Below, piece by piece: positions 17,601 through 27,185 of a DNA stretch of 64,000 bases; the stretch's first letter is position 1; each line of letters begins with the position of its first letter. The notes below the pieces were generated by a model that saw only the letters and a list, made by a program, of their open reading frames with translations, made no database searches and was not told where the DNA came from. The translations under genes and the position numbers were made by a program. The DNA is from Pseudomonas laurylsulfativorans (GTDB taxonomy: Bacteria; Pseudomonadota; Gammaproteobacteria; Pseudomonadales; Pseudomonadaceae). Location: the NCBI RefSeq assembly GCF_002906155.1, contig NZ_MUJK01000010.1, positions 62,001 through 126,000 of the forward strand, in the 5' to 3' direction.

Positions 17601-18563
17601 TTAGCGCTGCCTTTCCTTGTAGTAGTTGGCAGCCGACACAAGCGCCTCATCGACGCTGACTGGCGGAGTCCAGCCCAGCAATTCTCGAGTTTTACTGATA
17701 TCGACTTGCAAGGAACCGCACAGTCGTTGCGACAAAGCCTGCTTGCCCAGAAGCTGCGCCCCTCGTTCAAGCAGCACGCTTGGCACAGGCAACAGGCGTG
17801 CAGGCTTACCCAATGCCTGTGCCATCCGCGTCAACAATTGTGTGGTGGACAAATCCTCCCCATCGCTGACGAGAAAGGTCTGATTGGCGGCGGCCGGATG
17901 ACGAATGCAGGTCACGATCAAATCCGCAAGATTCTCGAGCGCGACCAAGCTGCGCCGATTATGGATAGCGCCGAATGGCAAGGGGATTCCCTTGTCCAGC
18001 CAACGCATCATGTTCAGAAAGTTGGCTCTGACACCCGGGCCATAAACCAGCACCGGACGGATGATCACCACTTCCATCCCCGAGACGCTCGCAATTTCGC
18101 GCAGCCCTTGTTCGGCCTCCATTTTCGAAACGCCGTACGGATCGCCAGGCGCGGGTGTCGCGTCGGCGAAGTAAGGCTGATTGAGCGGCGTACCTTCGCC
18201 ATTCACCTTGATCGAACTGATGAACACAAAGCGACGAACACCCAACGAGGCTGCCTGCCGAGCGAGGCTTAGCGTGCCCTCGACATTCACCTTGCGAAAC
18301 GCCTCCAGCGGATCGGACTCGGTGTCATTCATGACGTGAACGCGAGCCGCGCCATGAATGACAACCTCCACCTGATCCAGCGCCTGCGACCAATCGGTAT
18401 CAGCACTGAGCCCGGCGGTTCGAATGGTAGTAACGCGCGACGGACAGTCAGGCAAGGCGTGCCCACGAATGGCTGCCACCGGTTCCAGATCGTCAGAGGC
18501 CGCCAAACGACCCAGTACTGCGCGACCAACGAACCCCGTAGCACCTGTCAATAAAACACGCAT
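17601..18563 (-). CDS. NAD-dependent epimerase/reductase, WbpV/WbpK-like
   Basis: 320-residue extended SDR. The N-terminus M-R-V-L-L-T-G-A-T-G-F-V-G-R binds NAD(P). The catalytic Ser-Ser (F-I-S-S-I-K-V-N-G-E) and Y-G-V-S-K are present. In Pseudomonas O-antigen loci the gene beside wbpL reduces C4 of the WbpM product, giving UDP-D-QuiNAc (WbpV) or UDP-D-FucNAc (WbpK). The two outcomes cannot be told apart by eye. Position directly upstream of wbpL supports this role. Confidence 0.87.
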   Translation of the reverse strand: MRVLLTGATGFVGRAVLGRLAASDDLEPVAAIRGHALPDCPSRVTTIRTAGLSADTDWSQALDQVEVVIHGAARVHVMNDTESDPLEAFRKVNVEGTLSLARQAASLGVRRFVFISSIKVNGEGTPLNQPYFADATPAPGDPYGVSKMEAEQGLREIASVSGMEVVIIRPVLVYGPGVRANFLNMMRWLDKGIPLPFGAIHNRRSLVALENLADLIVTCIRHPAAANQTFLVSDGEDLSTTQLLTRMAQALGKPARLLPVPSVLLERGAQLLGKQALSQRLCGSLQVDISKTRELLGWTPPVSVDEALVSAANYYKERQR

Positions 18564-18583
18564 TTTTCAAACCTCGACGACGC

Positions 18584-19714
18584 TCAGGATTTCGACCAGA
18601 CAGTACGATTGATGTAGTCGGTGTAACTCAACACAACCCGAACTACCTGCTTCGAAACCGGACCCGCCTGGTAATCCCTGACGACCGGGATAACGCGCTG
18701 GCTACGATCATGCTGGCTGGTAACCACACGTACGGCATCCAGAACGCCCTCCACTTTCAGGCCACTCATGATGAGAGTGCCTTCATCCATCCCTTCCGGA
18801 CGCTCGTGCGCATTACGAATGGTAATGGCAGGCAGATTCAGAAGAGAGGCTTCCTCAGTGATGGTGCCGCTATCGGACAACACGCAGAACGCCGACATCT
18901 GCAACTTGATGTAGTCGAGCAGACCAAATGGCTTCGAGAAACGAATCAGAGGGTGGTCCAGCGACTCACCGATCGCTTCCAGACGCTTACGGGTACGAGG
19001 ATGCGTGGAAACGATGATCGGGTACTGGTACTTGTCGGCCAGGGCTCGCAACGTTTTGAGCAAATCGCGCAGGTTGTCCGGCGTATCTACGTTTTCCTCA
19101 CGGTGAGCACTGATGATGAAGAACTTGTCCTGCTCCAGGCCTTCTCGCGCCAGCACGTCGGAGGTAAGGATTTTCGGCATGTAATAGTCGAGCACCTCCT
19201 CCATGTGCGAACCGGTCTTGATAATGGTTTCAGGACGAATCCCTTCAGCGATCAGGTAACGCCGGGCATGCTCGGTCAGGACCATATTGATATCGCTGAG
19301 GTGATCGAGCACCTTGCGATTCAGTTCTTCAGGGACGCGCTGATCAAAACAGCGGTTACCGGCTTCCATGTGGAATACCGGGATCTTGCGGCGCTTGGCG
19401 GCAATGACGGCCAGACAGGTATTGGTATCGCCATAGAGGAGCAGTGCATCAGGCTTTTCGGCCTCAAACACTTCATCCGCCTTTGAAATCACTTCGGCGA
19501 TGGTCTTGGCGGCGGTATCGCCAGCGGCACCCAGGAAGTAATCAGGCTTACGAATTTCGAGATCATCAAAAAAAACCTGATTCAATTCGAAGTCGTAGTT
19601 CTGACCCGAGTGAACCAACACATGATTAACCTGCTTATCAAGCTCGGCAATGACGCGGCTCATCTTGATAAGTTCTGGTCGCGTACCGACCAGCGTCATG
19701 ACCTTAAGCATCAA
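18584..19714 (-). CDS. UDP-HexNAc 2-epimerase, non-hydrolysing (WecB/WbjD family)
   Basis: 376-residue cytosolic enzyme of the UDP-GlcNAc 2-epimerase fold. It shows G-T-R-P-E-L near the N-terminus, H-S-G-Q-N-Y, G-D-T-N-T, H-M-E-A-G-N-R-C, and H-R-E-E-N-V, all family hallmarks. The neighbouring 4,6-dehydratase/5-epimerase and RmlD-like reductase suggest it acts last in an L-sugar route, inverting C2 of a UDP-2-acetamido-2,6-dideoxy-L-hexose, as WbjD and WbvD do, rather than making UDP-ManNAc. Its start overlaps the preceding gene's end by 11 bases. A second ATG three bases in (19711) is an equally possible start. Confidence 0.9.
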   Translation of the reverse strand: MMLKVMTLVGTRPELIKMSRVIAELDKQVNHVLVHSGQNYDFELNQVFFDDLEIRKPDYFLGAAGDTAAKTIAEVISKADEVFEAEKPDALLLYGDTNTCLAVIAAKRRKIPVFHMEAGNRCFDQRVPEELNRKVLDHLSDINMVLTEHARRYLIAEGIRPETIIKTGSHMEEVLDYYMPKILTSDVLAREGLEQDKFFIISAHREENVDTPDNLRDLLKTLRALADKYQYPIIVSTHPRTRKRLEAIGESLDHPLIRFSKPFGLLDYIKLQMSAFCVLSDSGTITEEASLLNLPAITIRNAHERPEGMDEGTLIMSGLKVEGVLDAVRVVTSQHDRSQRVIPVVRDYQAGPVSKQVVRVVLSYTDYINRTVWSKS

Positions 19715-20714
19715 GTTGCTCCTGAATGTATTCCAGATTCAACAGAACTTTCTTCACGCCTTCTACATCGAGACGCTCTGTGTTGTGAGAGGTGTAGTCG
19801 TCGAGATCGGAGATCTCCTGCTCACCCTCAACAAAAAACTTCTTGTAGTTAAGGTCACGATTGTCCGAAGGAATACGGTAGTAGCGTCCCATGTCTTCGG
19901 CTTTGGCCATTTCTTCACGGGAGATCAGCGACTCGTAGAGTTTTTCGCCGTGACGGGTACCAATGACCTTGACGGCATTGTCGCGAACAAACAGTTCCTT
20001 GAGCGCCTGGGCCAGGTCCGCCACTGTCGAGGCCGGTGCTTTCTGGACGAAAATATCACCTTGCTCGGCATGTTCGAACGCGTGCAGAACCAGGTCAACG
20101 GAATCCTCGAGCGACATCAGGAAGCGTGTCATGTTCGGGTCGGTGACGGTCAGCGGCTCGCCTTTCTGCAGCTGATTGATGAACAACGGGATCACCGAAC
20201 CGCGCGACGCCATGACGTTGCCGTAGCGGGTTGCGCAGATCACCGGACCTGTCGCCGGAATCATCCGCGATTTGGCAACCATCAGTTTTTCTGCCATTGC
20301 CTTGGAAATACCCATGGCATTGATCGGGTAAACAGCCTTGTCGGTACTGAGTACAACAACGCGTTGCACGCCCGAAGCAATGGCCGCATTCAAAACGTTT
20401 TCGGTACCCATGACGTTGGTACGCACGGCTTCCATTGGGTAAAACTCGCAGGAAGGTACCTGCTTCAGGGCTGCGGCGTGGAAAATGTAATCCACCCCCA
20501 CCATCGCCTGATCAAGGCTATCGCGATCACGCACGTCACCGATGTAGAACTTCACTTTGTCGTTCGACAAAGCGATGCGCATATCTTCCTGCTTCTTCTC
20601 GTCACGGCTGAATACGCGAATCTCTTTTACATCGGTATCCAGAAAACGCTTCAACACCGTATGGCCAAACGAGCCCGTACCGCCCGTGATCATCAAAACT
20701 TTATTATCGAACAT
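19704..20714 (-). CDS. UDP-GlcNAc 4,6-dehydratase/5-epimerase (WbjB/CapE/WbvB family)
   Basis: 336-residue soluble SDR related to FlaA1. It has T-G-G-T-G-S-F-G-H at the N-terminus, H-A-A-A-L-K-Q-V-P, and S-T-D-K-A-V-Y-P-I-N-A-M-G-I-S-K, where Met replaces the catalytic Tyr as in this subfamily. It converts UDP-D-GlcNAc to a UDP-4-keto-6-deoxy-L-hexose by dehydration and C5 inversion, the first step toward UDP-L-FucNAc, L-RhaNAc or L-QuiNAc. It lies between the reductase and the 2-epimerase of the same route, with an 11-base overlap on the latter. Family is firm; the exact stereochemistry at C3 is not readable. Confidence 0.92.
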   Translation of the reverse strand: MFDNKVLMITGGTGSFGHTVLKRFLDTDVKEIRVFSRDEKKQEDMRIALSNDKVKFYIGDVRDRDSLDQAMVGVDYIFHAAALKQVPSCEFYPMEAVRTNVMGTENVLNAAIASGVQRVVVLSTDKAVYPINAMGISKAMAEKLMVAKSRMIPATGPVICATRYGNVMASRGSVIPLFINQLQKGEPLTVTDPNMTRFLMSLEDSVDLVLHAFEHAEQGDIFVQKAPASTVADLAQALKELFVRDNAVKVIGTRHGEKLYESLISREEMAKAEDMGRYYRIPSDNRDLNYKKFFVEGEQEISDLDDYTSHNTERLDVEGVKKVLLNLEYIQEQLDA

Positions 20715-20747
20715 AACTACCTTCCCAAACCTAATTGAGTTTAATGA

Positions 20748-21605
20748 TCAACGCAGCGCGCGCATCGACTTAACCAATTCCAACCACGACGGTGGAACGT
20801 AACCGGTTGCCGCCTGAAACTTCGAGGAGTCCAGCGAGCGATCTATAGACACTTGACTGTCCGCGATGATATCGATTTCTTTTTCGTAAACTTCCGCTAC
20901 CAGCTTCAGAAGAGACAACTTGTCAATCGGAGCGACCGAAACATGATACAGGCCGTGGAGCTGTGGATTCGGAATCACGTAATCGCGAATGACACGTGCC
21001 AGCTCTACGGTAGGAAGCCCCGAAAAAATCGCCTTCTCATAACCCTTGACCGGCCCGTCCTGGGACAGGAACCAGTCCACCAGCGAGTACTGGCTGCCCA
21101 GCTCGTGACCAATGATGGAGGTCCGCAGCGTAACGGCATTCTGGTCCGTGTGAAGCTCACCGATGTACTTGGACTTGCCGTAGAGATCCTCTGCATCGGA
21201 GATATCCTCCTCGGCGTACATGCCTTTACGGCCAGAAAACACGCAATCAGTGCTGATATGAATCAGGCGAGAACCGGACAACGCGCACAACTTGGCAATG
21301 CGATGCGGCAACATGGCGTTGATAGGCAGTGCGGAAAGGGGATCCTTGGCGTCAGCCAATTGTTTGATCAGCCCGACGCAGTTGATGACGACATCTGGCT
21401 TGACCCGTGCCAGAACCGAAACCAGTGAATCCTGGTCAAGCACGTCGACATTACTGATCAACGAACTGTGCAAGTCCTCAGAAAAGTATTTTGCGCCACC
21501 CGGATTGCGCAAAGTGCCCCACACCTCGAAGTGCGGGTTTCCATGGAATTGCCTGAACACTGTGCTACCCAGCATTCCGGTGACCCCTAACACAAGAACT
21601 TTCAT
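20748..21605 (-). CDS. RmlD-like UDP-sugar 4-ketoreductase (WbvR-like)
   Basis: 285-residue SDR of the dTDP-4-dehydrorhamnose reductase family, starting M-K-V-L-V-L-G-V-T-G-M-L-G. S-T-D-C-V-F-S-G and Y-G-K-S-K are the catalytic elements. It lacks the C-terminal cupin domain that would make it a WbjC/CapF-type bifunctional enzyme (those are about 370 residues). That matches WbvR of the Vibrio L-QuiNAc route, which reduces C4 to give UDP-L-RhaNAc. Its stop overlaps the next gene's start by four bases (ATGA). dTDP-rhamnose synthesis is less likely, because an rfbD already lies at the window's left end. Confidence 0.85.
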   Translation of the reverse strand: MKVLVLGVTGMLGSTVFRQFHGNPHFEVWGTLRNPGGAKYFSEDLHSSLISNVDVLDQDSLVSVLARVKPDVVINCVGLIKQLADAKDPLSALPINAMLPHRIAKLCALSGSRLIHISTDCVFSGRKGMYAEEDISDAEDLYGKSKYIGELHTDQNAVTLRTSIIGHELGSQYSLVDWFLSQDGPVKGYEKAIFSGLPTVELARVIRDYVIPNPQLHGLYHVSVAPIDKLSLLKLVAEVYEKEIDIIADSQVSIDRSLDSSKFQAATGYVPPSWLELVKSMRALR

Positions 21606-22846
21606 TTTGAGCTACCTTTTAATTCATTGATCCTGCTACTGAGGATTTCGACCAAACGCTGGCTTTGCCGCTCCATCTCGAAATGCTCGAGGTAGTACGC
21701 CCGACCTGCCTGTCCCAACGACTCCCGTTCGTCCAAAGTCATGCGGAAAAGTTGCTCGATGCAGTTGGCCATACCTTCGGCGTCTTGCGCCGCAGTGGTC
21801 AGACCGGCTCCCGCTTCTTGAATTACGCGCGCGCCCTCCCCGTCCAGCGCGGCGATGATCGGCCTCCCCGCTGCCAGGTAAGCCTGAACTTTGCTAGGGA
21901 TGGTATAGGAGAACGCCTCATCCTGCTTCAACGTCACCAACAAGCCCTCGGCACGACTGAAAAAATGCGGCATTTCAGTAGCCGCGAAGCGTCCGGCAAG
22001 AATGAGGTTGTCCAAACTACGGGATTTCTTCTGGCTTTCGATCCAGCTCAACATACTGCCACTACCGACCAACACAATCCTGAGTTGCGACAAATGGCGA
22101 AGCTTGTCAGCTACCTCAACCAGGGTTTCGACCGACTGTGCGGTCCCCAGATTTCCGGCAAAAACCAGACAGAAATGATTGTCGAGCTCCGCGAGCAAGG
22201 GTGCCGGTATCCGGGTCTCTTCTAAACTCGGCGGCACGTCCTGATAGGAGTTGGGGTAATACACAACTTTGCCGGGGTTGGCATAACGGGCGACCGGCTC
22301 TCGAAACGCCCTCGACTGAACAAGAAGCGTATCGACGAAGGCGTAAATACCTTTCACCAGCCAGCCCACAACGCGCAATATTGCTTTGTTCTTGATGAAC
22401 CCGGTCGCACTCAAACTTTCCGGCCAGAGATCCTGTACCCATACAACCAGATGACTCTTGAGCTTCCACTTCAAGTAAATCGCCGGGATAACCGATGTAA
22501 TTGGAGATGGCGCAAATACAAAAACCGCATCATAAGCCTCCCCTTTTACTGCGCGTGGGTAGTGCTTCAAGCCATTTAGGATAAATGACAAATAGTTCAA
22601 CACGAGGTTCTTTGCACCTGAAGCGCCACGAGGTCTAAGCGGTGCACGGAAAACACTGACAGAAGACTCGAACTTTTCTTCCTGAGGCCCGGAAGCACTG
22701 TAGCCGTTAAAAACTACGCCATCCGGGTAATTGGGCTTTCCGGTAAGAACCTTTACGGTGTGGCCCTGGGCAGATAAAGTTTTTACCAAGTCATTGATAA
22801 TAAAAGACTCTGGCCAAAAATATTGCGACACCACAAGAACCTTCAT
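21602..22846 (-). CDS. Glycosyltransferase family 4 (WbuB/WbjE-like)
   Basis: 414-residue GT-B glycosyltransferase. The N-terminus Q-Y-F-W-P-E-S-F and G-K-P-N-Y-P-D-G, followed by W-V-Q-D-L-W-P-E-S, are typical of WbuB-like L-fucosamine transferases. The C-terminal donor site carries P-S-K-V-Q-A-Y-L-A-A-G-R-P. It is translationally coupled to the L-sugar reductase, so it probably adds the L-QuiNAc/L-RhaNAc residue to the lipid-linked intermediate on the cytoplasmic face. Donor identity is inferred from neighbours. Confidence 0.88.
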   Translation of the reverse strand: MKVLVVSQYFWPESFIINDLVKTLSAQGHTVKVLTGKPNYPDGVVFNGYSASGPQEEKFESSVSVFRAPLRPRGASGAKNLVLNYLSFILNGLKHYPRAVKGEAYDAVFVFAPSPITSVIPAIYLKWKLKSHLVVWVQDLWPESLSATGFIKNKAILRVVGWLVKGIYAFVDTLLVQSRAFREPVARYANPGKVVYYPNSYQDVPPSLEETRIPAPLLAELDNHFCLVFAGNLGTAQSVETLVEVADKLRHLSQLRIVLVGSGSMLSWIESQKKSRSLDNLILAGRFAATEMPHFFSRAEGLLVTLKQDEAFSYTIPSKVQAYLAAGRPIIAALDGEGARVIQEAGAGLTTAAQDAEGMANCIEQLFRMTLDERESLGQAGRAYYLEHFEMERQSQRLVEILSSRINELKGSSK

Positions 22847-22849
22847 TTA

Positions 22850-23989
22850 TCAAACACCCTTTTTGCGGCTCACGGCCAATGCCAGCAACTCTGACCATGT
22901 TTTTCTTGAGGTTTTTTCCCAATCAAACTTATCGCTCTGCGTCGCCGCCGCAACGGAAAGCTTCTCTAAAAGCGCTGGACTTGTTAACGCCTCAGACAGC
23001 ACATTTTTTATATCTTTTGAATCAAACGGAGAAAAATAAAGTGCTGCTTCCGCTCCAAATTCCGGCATCGGCATAACGCTTGAGCATACCATCGGCCTGC
23101 CAGAGGCAAGCGCCTCGAGAAGAATATTAGGGCAGTTCTCGCACGATGAGGCAAAGAGATTCAGATAGGCGTGATGATAAAGTGGAGGTAGACTCTGATA
23201 GGGAATAGCGCCCAACAGCAGCACTTGGTCTTTGAGGCCTAGTGTAGAAACCAGCGTCTTGACTCGCTCGGCTTCAGGCAGGTTTGTCTCGCCCACAAGA
23301 ACTAGGGGAAACCTGGCACGAAGCTCATTTGGCAGCTCTGCGTAAGCACTAACTACTTCATAATGATGCTTGTAAACATCAAATCTCGACACATATAAAA
23401 CATATTCGCCAACTGGCAAAAACTCCGGCCGAGGAACAGCAGAATCACTGTGAGTCCGAAATACCGAGCCAATTCCGTGAGGAATCGTAACAGCATTCTT
23501 GATATTGGTTAGAGACTCAATGACACTGCGTGCGTAATTTGAAATGAATATCGTCAAATCCGCTTCGCGCATGCTCTTGAGCATAATACGATTCAACAAC
23601 CAATTTCTCAGACGCTGCAACCCGAGCGGTATGCTTTTGCGTACACGCAAATCAAATGGAATCATGTTCCTGAACATTGTCGCGACTTTGCAACCCGCGG
23701 GCACAGAAGTGCCCACTACGCCACCGGGACAAAACAGGACGTCAGCCTTCTCAGCCTTCAAAATACCGGGCAGCACCCACCGTTCCCACACGGCTCTCAC
23801 AATCGGATTTTCTGTGGGCCAGGCTGGTTCGACCCGTTTGATCCGCGGATGATCCGGCAGTTTGAGTGACGCCGGGGCGAAAACCAGAATCTCAAGGTCC
23901 GCGTTGTCAGGTACGAACTGAAACAGATTAATCAGATATGTCTGACCTCCACCAAGACGGGCAGAGAGCGCGTTGAAAACTATCTTCAT
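22850..23989 (-). CDS. Glycosyltransferase family 4 (GT-B), O-antigen assembly
   Basis: 379-residue glycosyltransferase. The N-terminal G-G-G-Q-T-Y-L glycine loop and the C-terminal E-A-L-A-S-G-R-P-M-V-C-S segment with S-C-E-N-C-P upstream are GT4 donor-site features. The ATG at 23989 follows AAAAGG at good spacing; the longer TTG start is rejected. It is more AT-rich than the core genes flanking the locus. With WbpL and the WbuB-like enzyme it makes three transferases in the cluster, so it may add the uronic acid residue. Specificity is not readable. Confidence 0.85.
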   Translation of the reverse strand: MKIVFNALSARLGGGQTYLINLFQFVPDNADLEILVFAPASLKLPDHPRIKRVEPAWPTENPIVRAVWERWVLPGILKAEKADVLFCPGGVVGTSVPAGCKVATMFRNMIPFDLRVRKSIPLGLQRLRNWLLNRIMLKSMREADLTIFISNYARSVIESLTNIKNAVTIPHGIGSVFRTHSDSAVPRPEFLPVGEYVLYVSRFDVYKHHYEVVSAYAELPNELRARFPLVLVGETNLPEAERVKTLVSTLGLKDQVLLLGAIPYQSLPPLYHHAYLNLFASSCENCPNILLEALASGRPMVCSSVMPMPEFGAEAALYFSPFDSKDIKNVLSEALTSPALLEKLSVAAATQSDKFDWEKTSRKTWSELLALAVSRKKGV

Positions 23990-24013
23990 GGAAAACCTTT
24001 TGCTCAATCTAAA

Positions 24014-25939
24014 TTAGTGGCTATTTTTATCGAGCCAGGATTGGAACATTAGAATATTCCACAAATGAAGACTACGATCGTATGTTCCGTTCTGATGCTG
24101 GAGCCATGCCGAGCGAATTTTCTGACAATCGAAGTAGCCCTCTCTCTTGAGCCGCTCCTCCGTTAACAGCTCCTCTGCCCATTCTTTCAGCGGCCCACGC
24201 AGCCATTGTGCCAATGGAATAGAGAAGCCCGCCTTCGGCCTGTCAAAGAATGAAGTAGGAACATATCGCTTAAGAAGCTCGCGAAGTGGCCATTTCCCCA
24301 CACCATTTTTTATCAGTTGGTCTGAGGACAAGGAAAACGCGAGCTCTGCAACTCTATGATCCAGCAATGGCGCGCGGGTTTCCAGGCTGGCGCTCATCGC
24401 GCCTCGATCCACTTTAACCAGCAAATCATCAGGCAAATACTGAGAGACATCCCAGCGACGCATTTCCTCGACGTAATCCACTGCCGATTCCCAGGACGCA
24501 ACACCTTGATGTTGAGCATCGATACCCAGGACCACATTGTCGGTCGACTGCCACTGAGACATCAAACCGGTATACATCTGCTCCAGATTTTCAGAGCCCA
24601 AAAGCTCGGACATTCTGTAGATACGTCGACCATTAACCTTGGTTCGAAGGCTGCCCGGCAAAATCGAACAGACGTTGTCCCACCCTTTGGACGAAAGTGA
24701 GCGAAGTGAATAGGCCATGATCTGGCGTGCCGGCAGCGGCAGCTTTTTAATGCGCTCCCATAGTCCTGCGGTAATCTGATAGCGGGGATACCCGGCAAAA
24801 AGCTCATCGCCACCGTCACCGGACAAAGCTACGGATACATGCTGTTTTGTCATCCTGGAGACCAGGATTGTAGGGATCTGAGAGGAGTCGGCAAAAGGCT
24901 CGTCGTATATTTCCGGCAAATGCGGAATTATGGAAACAGCATCGTCCGCCCCCAGATAAAACTCGGTATGGTTAGTCCCCAAGTGCTTAGCGATAGCTTT
25001 GGCGTAAGGAGCCTCATCAAATTCAGGCTCATTAAAGCCGATCGTGTAAGTGTTGATACTGGTAGAGCTTTGCGATTGCATCAACGAAACGATCAAGCTT
25101 GAATCGACACCGCCCGACAAAAACGCACCAAGTGGGACATCGGCGATCATTTGCGACTTTACCGCAGCAGACAATTTTTGACCGACAAGGTCTACAACTT
25201 CCTTATCGCTAGCCTGCGACAGATCGTACTTTAACTCTCCAGCTTGCGGCAACGACCAGTAGGAAACGGGATCAAGCGCACTAGAAAGCGAGTCAACTTT
25301 CAAATAATGCGCTGGCTCCAACTTTTTAATGCCTTCATAGATAGACTCCGGAGCCGGAACGTAGCCATATCTGACGAACTTCGATAGCGCATGACGATCA
25401 ATTCGCAGATTGCTTCCAAAGGCTGCCTTGATCGCCTTCAATTCGGAGGAGAAGACAAAACGGTCACCCACAATACCGTAATAGAGTGGTTTTTCACCCA
25501 TTCGGTCTCTGGCCAGGGTTATCGTTTTGGAAACTTTATCCCAGACCGCAAAGGCAAACATGCCCACCAGATTTTCAAGGGTTTTTTGCACCCCCCACGC
25601 ACAGAGCGCAGCCAGCAACACTTCTGTATCAGAGTGCCCGCGCCAAACACGCGTCAAACCTGACGCAATCAGCTTCTCGCGCAACTCGTTAAAATTATAT
25701 ATTTCACCATTGAAAACAATGATGAACCGCTCGTCATCGGAAACCATTGGCTGACTTCCGTGTACCGACAGTTCCAGGATCGAAAGCCGCCGGTGCCCCA
25801 GCGAAACTCCACTATCGGCATCTGACCAAACTGCTCCATCGTCGGGCCCACGATGTATCAGCGCATCCACCATCTTGCCAACGGCAACGGCACCTTGCTG
25901 ATCCAGCTTCCACCCGACAACTCCCGCAATTCCGCACAT
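24014..25939 (-). CDS. asnB: Asparagine synthetase-like glutamine amidotransferase (WbpS-like)
   Basis: 641-residue class II glutamine amidotransferase. The N-terminus M-C-G-I-A-G gives the Cys2 nucleophile, and the glutaminase domain extends to about residue 200. The synthetase domain has the ATP pyrophosphatase loop S-G-G-V-D-S-S-L and S-G-D-G-G-D-E-L-F-A-G. It could make asparagine, but within an O-antigen operon next to UDP-HexNAcA synthesis genes it more likely amidates a uronic acid, as proposed for WbpS in P. aeruginosa O6. All catalytic motifs look intact. The role is inferred from position. Confidence 0.88.
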   Translation of the reverse strand: MCGIAGVVGWKLDQQGAVAVGKMVDALIHRGPDDGAVWSDADSGVSLGHRRLSILELSVHGSQPMVSDDERFIIVFNGEIYNFNELREKLIASGLTRVWRGHSDTEVLLAALCAWGVQKTLENLVGMFAFAVWDKVSKTITLARDRMGEKPLYYGIVGDRFVFSSELKAIKAAFGSNLRIDRHALSKFVRYGYVPAPESIYEGIKKLEPAHYLKVDSLSSALDPVSYWSLPQAGELKYDLSQASDKEVVDLVGQKLSAAVKSQMIADVPLGAFLSGGVDSSLIVSLMQSQSSTSINTYTIGFNEPEFDEAPYAKAIAKHLGTNHTEFYLGADDAVSIIPHLPEIYDEPFADSSQIPTILVSRMTKQHVSVALSGDGGDELFAGYPRYQITAGLWERIKKLPLPARQIMAYSLRSLSSKGWDNVCSILPGSLRTKVNGRRIYRMSELLGSENLEQMYTGLMSQWQSTDNVVLGIDAQHQGVASWESAVDYVEEMRRWDVSQYLPDDLLVKVDRGAMSASLETRAPLLDHRVAELAFSLSSDQLIKNGVGKWPLRELLKRYVPTSFFDRPKAGFSIPLAQWLRGPLKEWAEELLTEERLKREGYFDCQKIRSAWLQHQNGTYDRSLHLWNILMFQSWLDKNSH

Positions 25940-25973
25940 ACCTACTCTCTCAATCCAGTGAAAATATTAAAGC

Positions 25974-27185
25974 TCACTTCAAAACCCGAACGAGCTTCAT
26001 CGTGAAGAATAATCCTAGCGCCATCACATAAAAAACCAATGAGTTCAGCAAGTATATTTCGCCGTACCAAACCCAGTGCATAACCGACGCAGCACACAGC
26101 ATGTACAAGAAAATTCGCAAAAAATCATCCTCGCGGCAGCGCGAGTCGATCAATCGCAAGAAACAGACACTGATGAATCCATTGAGGAAAACACCAAACA
26201 ATCCGAAATTCTCAAAAGCCACACCAGAAACGTGGATCCCGCCGAGCCCGGTAATGTAATACCAGAGGGCAGGATTATCCACCATAATGGGCTTCTCCAT
26301 ACCCAAAGCCGTATAGATAGGCGATGGTGCCAACGAAAGAAACATGTCGAGGTAGGTCTGACCGTAACGTAGGTGCTCCCCATCCCAGAAACTGGTTAAC
26401 TGCTGGACAAGCGGCAAAATTATTGCATTCCAGGAGTTGAACAATAAATACTGCGTAATATTATCTGAGGTTAAGTCCACGTCCATTCGGCTCATCGAAA
26501 CAACAACACCACTGACGAGCAGAAGGGCCATGAATACAGCAACGAACAATAGAGCCTTCAACTTGATATATTGGTTATAGCGAAACAACAGTCCCAGAAC
26601 TGAAGCGACAACCAGGACAACAAAATCGCGATCTCCTGTCATAGCGTTGGCAACACAATAAGAAATTACTAGTGCGCCAGACACAAAGAACATCCATCTG
26701 GATGGGTAGGAAAACGCCAAGGCAAGGATCGCAATGATGGAAAAAACCACCACCGACTCGACACCCGCGAAACTCTCAAGCAGTGCGTTTGCGTTCACAA
26801 GCCTGAAGCTGATAAAGAAGACGGACAGTCCAAGGAAGATCGCACCCGCTAGTTTGAAGTCCAACGCAGAGAAAAAAGTTTCCCGCTGCGAGTCCAAACT
26901 TCTGGCTGGAACCAGCAATGACAATAAATAGCCAATGAATCCCCCAGCAACACCAAGGAACCAGACCAGCGAAAGTCGGAATACTAAAATATCATCCAGA
27001 TAAAAAGCATAGTCCCCAATGGGCCAAAGCGTAACGGTTTCACCCCACAGACAACTGATAAGGCCAAAAAAAGGTACCGAATAGCAAACGGCGTACAGCG
27101 CAACGAGATATTTTTTTGATATCAGGCACAGGAGACATTGCGTCAGTAAAACCAGCAAGCACGTCGAAACCAGTAATATAACCAT
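25974..27185 (-). CDS. wzy: Candidate O-antigen polymerase Wzy
   Basis: 403-residue, very hydrophobic protein with about 11-12 predicted membrane segments and one larger hydrophilic loop (about residues 255-310), the usual Wzy plan. No sequence family can be recognised, which is normal for Wzy. Every other function of the locus (Wzx, Wzz, transferases) has another candidate, so polymerase is the remaining role. The ATG at 27185 with AGGG upstream is used; a TTG at 27212 is possible. About 115 bases separate it from wzx, unusually many in this tightly packed operon, so the true start may be elsewhere. AT-rich compared with the flanking core genes. Confidence 0.72.
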   Translation of the reverse strand: MVILLVSTCLLVLLTQCLLCLISKKYLVALYAVCYSVPFFGLISCLWGETVTLWPIGDYAFYLDDILVFRLSLVWFLGVAGGFIGYLLSLLVPARSLDSQRETFFSALDFKLAGAIFLGLSVFFISFRLVNANALLESFAGVESVVVFSIIAILALAFSYPSRWMFFVSGALVISYCVANAMTGDRDFVVLVVASVLGLLFRYNQYIKLKALLFVAVFMALLLVSGVVVSMSRMDVDLTSDNITQYLLFNSWNAIILPLVQQLTSFWDGEHLRYGQTYLDMFLSLAPSPIYTALGMEKPIMVDNPALWYYITGLGGIHVSGVAFENFGLFGVFLNGFISVCFLRLIDSRCREDDFLRIFLYMLCAASVMHWVWYGEIYLLNSLVFYVMALGLFFTMKLVRVLK

